Shown here: positions 18,237 to 23,422 of the stretch, piece after piece
Layout: the number at the start of each line of letters is the position of its first letter
Position numbering within the stretch: the stretch's first letter is position 1
Assembly: GCA_003427395.1 (NCBI GenBank)
Contig: BFEA01000562.1
Coordinates: 212,885 to 236,306, forward strand
Length of the DNA stretch: 23,422 nucleotides
Direction of reading: 5' to 3'
Origin: Chara braunii
Taxonomy: Eukaryota > Streptophyta > Charophyceae > Charales > Characeae
Notes under the pieces: generated by a model
Database searches by the model: none
The model's input: only the letters and a program-made list of their open reading frames with translations
What the model was told of the DNA's origin: nothing
Position numbers and translations under genes: made by a program

Positions 18237-18272
18237 TAGCCCGCACCGCCCGCACCGCGGGCGCTAAGCTAG
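18230..18272 (+). mobile_element. Helitron 3' terminus: two GC hairpins then CTAG
   Basis: GCGGGC-GTA-GCCCGC (18230-18244) and GCCCGC-ACC-GCGGGC (18248-18262) are two perfect 6-base-pair hairpins. They are followed by GCTAAGCTAG (18263-18272) and a T at 18273. Helitrons end in a short GC hairpin close to a CTRR terminus and insert before a T, which fits CTAG then T here. The hairpin is known as the rolling-circle termination signal. Confidence 0.75.
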
Positions 18273-18490
18273 TATTATTTGGAGAGTCCACTGCAGTTCC
18301 ACACATTCGTGACATGGCGCAGGCTCGACAAACCGTGCTTGTATGACAGGTACGGGGCAGGGCCAGTCCTCAGCCACGGAATGCCACTGGCTGAAAAGGG
18401 CTTGGCCTTTTCTCCTGGACCAAGGCTGCAGCCAGCAGGCAGTATAGGAGGGCCAACAGAAGGAAAGGGGGGACTTCCGTGAAGGTCACT
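18273..18490. other. Short unassigned segment after the Helitron end
   Basis: GC-rich and non-repetitive, with one frame of 67 codons (18279-18482) that I cannot assign. It could be host sequence at the Helitron insertion site. Confidence 0.35.
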
Positions 18491-18491
18491 G

Positions 18492-18492
<1 letters not shown>

Positions 18493-18531
<39 letters not shown>

Positions 18532-18672
18532 CGAGAGACAAATCTTCCCACGAAAGAGGGAAGATTCATTCCCGTTCTATTTCCCGAAGCAGTTCGGGAA
18601 ACAAAAAGGGAATGAATCTTCCCGTTTTCGTGGGAAGATTCGTCTCTCGAAAAGGGAGAGAGAGAGAGAGAG
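18493..18672. repeat. Long near-perfect foldback (inverted repeat) with GCAG loop
   Basis: The left arm (about 18493-18588) runs CT repeats, TTTTCGAGAGAC, AATCTTCCCACGAAA, GGGAAGATTCATTCCC, TTTCCCGAA. The right arm (18593-18672) is its reverse complement with a few mismatches, ending in GA repeats. The loop is GCAG at 18589-18592. Each arm also contains its own small inverted pair (ATCTTCCC and GGGAAGAT), so alternative folds are possible. A transcript would form a hairpin of roughly 80-90 base pairs. It could be a hairpin-RNA or miRNA-like locus, or a foldback transposable element. Confidence 0.85.
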
Positions 18673-18676
18673 GGGG

Positions 18677-18692
18677 GGCGCGCCGCGACCTC

Positions 18693-18741
<49 letters not shown>

Positions 18742-18755
18742 CCCTACGGCGCGCC
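18677..18755. repeat. (CT)n tract between two GGCGCGCC blocks
   Basis: GGCGCGCCG (18677-18685) and CGGCGCGCC (18747-18755) are inverted copies that bracket a CT-rich microsatellite (18691-18739). They adjoin the foldback and may be part of the same structure. Confidence 0.7.
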
Positions 18756-19449
18756 TATCTTCTTTTATTTCGTTTTTTTTAATGTGTTTATAATTTATTT
18801 TTTTTCGTGAGTAACACCCCGCAGTTGCCGGGCTCCGGCCAAGAAGGAGCGACCGGGCCTTCCCTTGGCCGACCTCCCTAAGGCTGCGGCGCGTATACGG
18901 GAAGGCCCGCGACCGATAGCTGAGCGAGGTACTGGTGGTTTAATACCAACAATCCAGAGTGTCGTAGGCTATTCGGCTAACTAGGATGAGTTGCCGCAGT
19001 ACCAAATCATACCAAATACCGGACCAAAGAGCGCACATGTCGTACCAACGCCTGTTCCGAACCAGCAACCGTACCAGACCAATAGAGAATACCGTACCGT
19101 GCGGCAAATGTACCACAACAGTACCTGATAAATGATTGTACCGCACCTGTTCCGAACTAGTGTTCCGGCCAAAATAACGAAGCCACGTGGCCCGTCTCGT
19201 AGTAGAACCAGTAGCAGCGCCAAACCGACCAGGCCGCCGTAATCCAAAAAAACAGCCCCGCAGATCGATCCGCCGACGTCACGAATGTCCATGGCATCCC
19301 TAGAAGATACAGTCCAGCTCAATCAAGAATACCAGGATAATAGCGAGGGTAATAATCAGTGAAAACGAGGAATATCAGAAAAATCCAGCGGGAGATGAAA
19401 AATAACAAGAGTCTGATTAATGAAAGGGGATAAATTGATAATTTTTGGC
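18756..19449. other. Gene-empty interval
   Basis: 18820-18930 is GC-rich. 18990-19160 is dotted with short GTACC[A/G] and CCTGTTCCGAAC repeats (the latter at 19048 and 19147 or so). The frames present are short and unrecognised. From about 19320 the DNA becomes AT-rich. Confidence 0.45.
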
Positions 19450-19715
19450 TATAACTCATCAGAAACAAAATTTTATAAAATTTAATTAAATAATAAAATA
19501 ATTGTTTGTTTTCTTTCTTTTTATTATTTTTTATTTTTTTCCTCATTTTTAATCCTGTCACTGGAATCGATGAGAATTGCGGACAATTTCATCAAAAACA
19601 AATTCTGACGATATTTAATAAAATAACGAATATTCATTTGCTTTTATTTATTTTATTATTTTTAATCTTTTTTTTTTAATTCTAATTTTGTCGTTAAGAG
19701 TAATAAAAATTTAGG
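19450..19715 (+). repeat. Diverged tandem duplication, period about 133 bases
   Basis: Two AT-rich units share CATCA[G/A]AAACAAA, then TATTTAATAAAATAA-like, TTTATTATTTTT and TCATTTTTAATC-like blocks at matching spacing. No coding potential. Confidence 0.6.
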
Positions 19716-20019
19716 GTTTATTCCCTCATCAATTGCTTAGCGTAAAAGGGAGCGCGCCGGCGGCATCGCGAACATCCTCGGATTGAACGCAAAATGGTAG
19801 GCGGTAGGCATGGTTGTTCATCATGTTAATTTCAAGGGTCGGTTTTTATAATTGATTGGGGGAATTTTAGGGATCTTTTTTATACCACTAATTTTTCCTG
19901 ACGGCTTTGACAAAAGTGCCAGTTGATTCTCCCCTAGGCATTTAACCTAAGGTTCAATCCTTTGTATTTCGGGTGGCCGACTGGTCTGCGGCCGCCCCAC
20001 AGTGGTATATGTGATGAGA

Positions 20020-20021
<2 letters not shown>
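19716..20021. other. Gene-empty interval
   Basis: Mixed sequence with a GC-rich island near 19750-19780. A T-loop-like GGTTCAATCC at about 19950 was checked for a tRNA and lacks the other arms. Confidence 0.45.

Positions 20022-20064
<43 letters not shown>
20022..20064 (+). repeat. (TA)n microsatellite
   Basis: About 21 uninterrupted TA units. Confidence 0.95.
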
Positions 20065-20067
<3 letters not shown>

Positions 20068-20084
20068 GGTCACCAGCCCGTACT

Positions 20085-20112
20085 TACGGAGGTCCCCGGG
20101 CAGACCTCCGTA
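20085..20112. repeat. Short perfect hairpin in a palindrome-rich GC island
   Basis: TACGGAGGTC (20085-20094) and GACCTCCGTA (20103-20112) are perfect 10-base arms around CCCGGGCA. The next 60 bases add CCCGTACGGG and GTTCGG...CCGAAC. Confidence 0.8.
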
Positions 20113-20181
20113 CATATGGGCGTTCGGGGTCCCGTACGGGGTCCGAACCCGACGGCGTTCGGCCCCTGCCAAAAATTATTT

Positions 20182-20565
20182 CGGGGCCTAAAAATAATTA
20201 TGTTTTTCTGAAGTTTTTTTTTGTGAGTTCTCTATGACGTGAGGTACATGCCTGTAAATTTTCAAGTCATTTGGCTAAGCCAAATAAGAATAAAAAATCG
20301 CCCAAAGATGGAGGTGTGAAAATGTGCTCGCCCACGTATTTTTTCACTTTTTACTTTTTGTTTTCACTTTAGTTCGGGGTCTAATTAATTTTATTATTTT
20401 TTGAAAATTTTTTAGTGGGTTATGTATTATGTGAAGTAGACATCTGTAAATTTTTCAGGGCATTTAGCTATGCCAAAAAATGAATGAAAAAAATCGTCAA
20501 AGATGGCGGTGTCGAAAACATGTTCGCGCACTCACTAATTTTAATTCTCTTTTTATTTTTAGTTA
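20182..20565 (+). repeat. Tandem duplication, period about 193 bases
   Basis: Unit 1 (20182-20374) and unit 2 (20375-20565) align along their length: CGGGG[C/T]CTAA, a T-rich block, TATG..GTGA[G/A]GTA, CTGTAAATTTT, CATTT[G/A]GCTA, AAAAATCG, CAAAGATGG[A/C]GGTGT, and GCTCGCCCAC or GTTCGCGCAC. Short frames in the two units are not conserved. Confidence 0.75.
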
Positions 20566-21240
20566 ATTTTATTATTAGTATTTATTTTCCGTATTTTATT
20601 TTTATTTTAAATTTGGTAAGGAATTCGGATGTAATGCTTAGGAAAATCTTGTTTAATTTATTTTTCTCCATAACATATCTTTTTTTCAGATTTTTTTGAT
20701 GACTTCGGTTTTTTTTTTTTTTTTTTTTTTGGGGTCCGCGTTCGGCTCGAACGGCTTGAGATATATCCATGGGTGACAGGCTCTGCGTAATTCAAGATTG
20801 TTATGGAAGTTATTATTGTACATTATATGTCATGATTGTGAGTTATTGAGCTTCCTTATTGAGCTTAAGTCGTGACAGGTATGTTGAGAGTTTTTTTAAG
20901 CCTATGGAAATATCGTGAAATTAAGGGTCTCAACCCTTGTGAGCTATGATGATTCTGACTGAGAACTCAACCTGTAGAGCTCTTACTGTGGCTAGGCCAA
21001 ACAATCTTGAGTCCATTGTTCCTTTTGCTATCCATTTAGTAAGTTTCCCTCAAATTCTTGAACCTTGCCGGTGGTATTTTTAGCCTCGTACCTGTTGGAC
21101 GGTGTTACGCCACCTCTCAAATTGCGCGCTCTCTCGAATCCGCATACATAAAAAATCAATGAATCTAGCCAAAAAAAGTTGTCACGTGTCATGACAGTTT
21201 TTAAAAAGTGAGAGGTCTTGGAGGACCAGCACAAGGACTC
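20566..21240. other. Gene-empty AT-rich interval
   Basis: Includes a T run at about 20709-20731 followed by GGGGTCCGCGTTCGGCTCGA, which recalls the GGGGTC..GTTCGG words near 20120-20160. Otherwise nothing is recognisable. Confidence 0.45.
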
Positions 21241-21243
21241 CCG

Positions 21244-21582
21244 AAATCAACTTCGCTGCAGGCTGGCGCTGAGATGCGTTTCGAGACCAGTCCGGGTACA
21301 CTGTGAGGACCCCGGCCTCAATCATCTTTTGATAATATAAGCCTTGGGCAATGGGCCCTTAAAAATTTTTTTTTTTTTTTTTAAACAGGCTTCAGCCTGA
21401 ATGTCGAAGGGGGTTGGGCTGTCTCTTATACACATCTAGATGTGTATAAGAGACAGCCCCAAATCAACTTCGCTGCAGGCTGGCGCTGAGATGCGTTTCG
21501 AGACCAGTCCGGGTACACTGTGAGGACCCCGGCCTCAATCATCTTTTGATAATATAAGCCTTGGGCAATGGGCCCTTAAAAA
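21244..21582 (+). repeat. 122-base duplication around a sequencing adapter (artefact)
   Basis: 21244-21365 and 21461-21582 are identical over 122 bases. The first copy then has a T run (about 21366-21382) and the second a long A run (about 21577-21604), so they may be two genomic ends joined by the library chemistry. The shared segment includes the reverse complement of the element end at 13883-13957. Confidence 0.85.
21419..21456. other. Nextera mate-pair junction adapter left in the assembly (second copy)
   Basis: Identical to 12594-12631: CTGTCTCTTATACACATCT followed by AGATGTGTATAAGAGACAG. Confidence 0.97.
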
Positions 21583-21607
21583 AAAAAAAAAAAAAAAAAA
21601 AAAATGC

Positions 21608-21630
21608 GTTTCGAGAGGCCCTCTCGAAAC
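21608..21630. repeat. Perfect 11-base inverted repeat
   Basis: GTTTCGAGAGG, one C, then CCTCTCGAAAC. The left arm overlaps ATGCGTTTCGAGA, a 13-base word also at 21274 and 21491. Confidence 0.85.
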
Positions 21631-22289
21631 CAAATATCTTACACCTCTCGACACTTTTTCTTTCCTCCCATTTTGAGAGGCTATGTGGCGATACACCACC
21701 TCTTACATATCGTGGTTTTGAGGGTGGTGTGGCAAGGCCCATTAAAAAAGGCACAGCTCCAACGCACACACCATCACTGCCCCCGACATCAAGTATCAAC
21801 ACCCCTAGTACTGGCAAGGGCTGTTCAAAAAAAAAAAAAAAAAACATAAAAAAACAATATTCTTGAAACACATTTATACCGTTGGTAGGAGGGCAGGGCA
21901 GCCTCGTTTGAGGTGTGGCAGGGGAGCCTAGGGACTTGTTATGTCGTGGGACACTGTGTCCTAGGCTACCAGCCGGGCCGCCCAGGTCACCCTATTTTCC
22001 CGGACGGCCCGGCTGTGCAAAGGCCAGGGAAGGTCCTAGCAAAAAAAGAAGAAAAAAAAAAACAAAAAACCGAAAAAAACCCATGTTATGCAGAAAAATA
22101 ATCTGAGCAACTTTTACCTCAGGGTCACATTGAAATTCTTTACCATATTTGAAATAAAAAATAAAGTTAAAACTTAAAAATATATATATATATATATATT
22201 TTTTTTTAATTTATTTTTGGCCCGGCCAGGCAAGTGGCTCCGGGCCACTTTGGTAGCCTAGACTATGTCTATTGTTTTTTTTGTTTTTT
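21631..22289. other. Gene-empty interval with inverted repeats and A/T runs
   Basis: Contains an A run (21828-21844), inverted arms AGCCTAGG/CCTAGGCT (about 21928 and 21960), the perfect pair AGCCGGGCCG (21971-21980) and CGGCCCGGCT (22005-22014), and a TA tract (22181-22199). No gene is recognised. Confidence 0.5.
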
Positions 22290-22515
22290 TTTCCAGGCCC
22301 TCAGCTGTTCCTCTTGCACGCGGAGGAGCACAGAAAGTAATGTTGACGTTACAAAGAAAAGAAAAGAATCAAAAGAATACACTATGTCGGGCCCCACGTT
22401 GTTTCATCATTCGGGGAGACTGACATCCGTATCTTTGGATTCCGATTCCCCGAGGCACGTAGATACTTGTTCTCCATGTTGCGAAGTCGGGGCCACACTT
22501 CAAATGTTCCCTTAA
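22290..22515 (+). other. Possible exon, unrecognised
   Basis: A T-rich stretch ending TTTTTTTTTCCAG (22282-22294 or so) resembles a splice acceptor. It is followed by an open frame of about 70 codons (SCSSCTRRSTESNVDVTKKR KES..., Ser/Lys-rich, ending ATLQMFP at TAA 22513). The arrangement, acceptor then basic Ser-rich start, resembles the ORF at 15263, but I see no clear sequence match. A TIR element end begins about 30 bases later. Low support. Confidence 0.2.
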
Positions 22516-22543
22516 AACTCATGTATAATTTTACAAGGGATAA

Positions 22544-22650
22544 GGGATGCTGGGCCCAGTTCCCAGCACGTGTTGCTCCCCACGAACAGATGAGAGTTTT
22601 TAGGGGCAGAAAAAAAAAAAAAAAGAAAAAAAAAAAAAAGGGGAAAAAAA
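22544..22650 (+). mobile_element. Left end of a short-TIR element followed by an A run
   Basis: GGGATGCTGGGCCCAGTTCC and CAGCACGTGTTGCTCCCCAC are the inverse of the end at 160-221. An A-rich run (22611-22650) follows, as in the copy at 13021. No matching right end lies downstream in the window. Confidence 0.5.
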
Positions 22651-22671
22651 AGTCGGCGCTTCCCTGCTTAC

Positions 22672-22928
22672 CAAATGTGCAAAATGAGAATGAATCTTCT
22701 GCTAGAACAAGGATATGTACACTGCCATATTTTTTGGACTACCACTGTGTTCAAGAACGGTTCGGGCAGATCGGTCGATCGACTATGCTTCTTCCCCGCT
22801 ACTGCCGCATTGGTGTTGCTGAAAGCTTCGATTGGATTCTCTTACAACTTGCGGTGATGATCTTCGATAATCGCAATGATGATGTGTTAGACTCTGGGAG
22901 ACCTATTCATTTTTGTTTTCGTTTTTGA
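22672..22928 (+). other. Unrecognised open frame before a GA tract
   Basis: One frame reads from the A run to TGA 22926, with protein-like stretches (RYCRIGVAESFDWILLQLAV, then IFDNRNDDVLDSGRPIHF). It precedes a GA microsatellite by about 25 bases, similar to the 17025 ORF. Another frame is open for 60 codons in the same place. I do not recognise it and give it little weight. Confidence 0.2.
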
Positions 22929-22951
22929 CAAACGTTGGGAAGTTGCTTCGT

Positions 22952-22952
<1 letters not shown>

Positions 22953-23023
<71 letters not shown>
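22953..23023 (+). repeat. (GA)n microsatellite
   Basis: About 35 uninterrupted GA units. Confidence 0.95.
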
Positions 23024-23025
<2 letters not shown>

Positions 23026-23347
23026 TGGCTACTAGCCTACTACCTTGTGGCTCTTGGTACTCTAGTTTGCGTGTAGAAATATGGATTTGCGATTGAGTGT
23101 CTAACTGCCACTAATAAGCTGCTCTTGATTTGTAATTGCTAATTAGTAGTTCTTGGTTTGTAAGTTATTTTGCAGTGTGTGATTAGGGTATGATTTTGGC
23201 GTGTGTAGTTAGGGTGTAATTTCAGTGTGTGTGATTGTCTTGTCGGTGCTAATAGGATAGGGTGTTTGGTCGAATTTTGGGAGTCGTGCCTTGTGACTGT
23301 TGTGATGGAATATGTTGCGGCGTTTGCCTTAGTCTTGTGTATGGGAT

Positions 23348-23351
<4 letters not shown>
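23024..23351. other. Gene-empty T/G-rich interval
   Basis: Contains loose repeats of GTGTGTGATTAGGGT-like words near 23175-23235. They are too irregular to be telomere repeats. No gene is seen. Confidence 0.45.

Positions 23352-23422
<71 letters not shown>
23352..23422 (+). repeat. (TA)n microsatellite reaching the window end
   Basis: About 35 TA units running to the last base. The tract may continue, or mark a contig break. Confidence 0.95.

Larger units (their letters stand above)
14745..18272 (+). mobile_element. 5'-truncated Helitron, 3' portion
   Basis: The plus-strand helicase fragment at 14745 and a Helitron-type 3' terminus at 18230-18272 have the correct orientation and order to be one element. 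Between them lie an unrecognised ORF, its triplicated 3' end, GA/GATA/TA microsatellites and a duplicated AT-rich unit. No 5' TC terminus is identifiable, consistent with loss of the 5' half. Alternatively the terminus could belong to a different nested Helitron. Confidence 0.65.

Noticed and set aside
19945-19962. T-loop-like GGTTCAATCC suggesting a tRNA
   Set aside because: No acceptor stem, D-arm or anticodon arm can be paired around it, and the T-stem is weak.
23160-23235. TTAGGGT-like words suggesting telomeric repeat
   Set aside because: Only isolated, irregularly spaced occurrences; no tandem TTTAGGG or TTAGGG array.
1-23422. CRISPR array or bacterial operon
   Set aside because: No regularly spaced short repeats with unique spacers and no compact operon; the content is eukaryotic transposons.

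Overview
This window is a eukaryotic, repeat-dominated intergenic stretch; I find no intact host gene in it. The content (an autonomous-type hAT DNA transposon, a LINE relic, a Helitron relic, a short-TIR element family, long GA/TC/TA/GATA microsatellites, AT-rich tandem repeats) fits a large plant or streptophyte-algal genome. My best guess, from general impression only, is a charophyte such as Chara; nothing in the sequence proves it.

Layout. 1-2230: fragments of a short-TIR element and a C-rich repeat family with several direct duplications (387/605, 253/733, 1422/1911, and a 295-base unit at 901 that recurs at 14221). 2569-9288: a nearly complete 6.7-kb hAT transposon on the minus strand, with terminal inverted repeats, palindromic subterminal DNA, an 8-base target duplication (7/8 match) and a long transposase frame (BED finger, DUF659-like core, hATC dimerisation region, very long acidic C-terminal extension) broken by six nonsense codons and two homopolymer frameshifts. 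It sits inside a small minisatellite whose unoccupied sequence is still visible on the right. 10233-12470: a trinucleotide tract running into a 5'-truncated LINE relic (end of the reverse transcriptase plus zf-RVT zinc knuckle). 13021-13998: a TIR element with inner A/T runs and a second element end beside it.

14745-18272: the 3' part of a plus-strand Helitron: a broken C-terminal Pif1-type helicase, an unrecognised long ORF that is open from a good splice acceptor, three tandem copies of that ORF's 3' end separated by GA tracts, and a typical Helitron 3' terminus (two GC hairpins, then CTAG followed by T). 18493-18672 is a near-perfect foldback about 180 bases long. 18760-21240 is AT-rich with two diverged tandem duplications. 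21240-22540 holds short inverted repeats and A/T runs. 22544-23422 has another TIR-element end, a doubtful ORF and GA/TA microsatellites.

Two exact 38-base copies of the Nextera mate-pair junction adapter (12594-12631 and 21419-21456), each flanked by a direct duplication, are sequencing/assembly artefacts. With two single N positions (15602, 17413) they mean local structure and frames should be read with caution. The elements do not form a shared pathway: this is nested and juxtaposed mobile DNA. The most unusual parts are the Helitron-internal ORF with its triplicated C-terminus, the long foldback, and the roughly 1,540-codon hAT frame.
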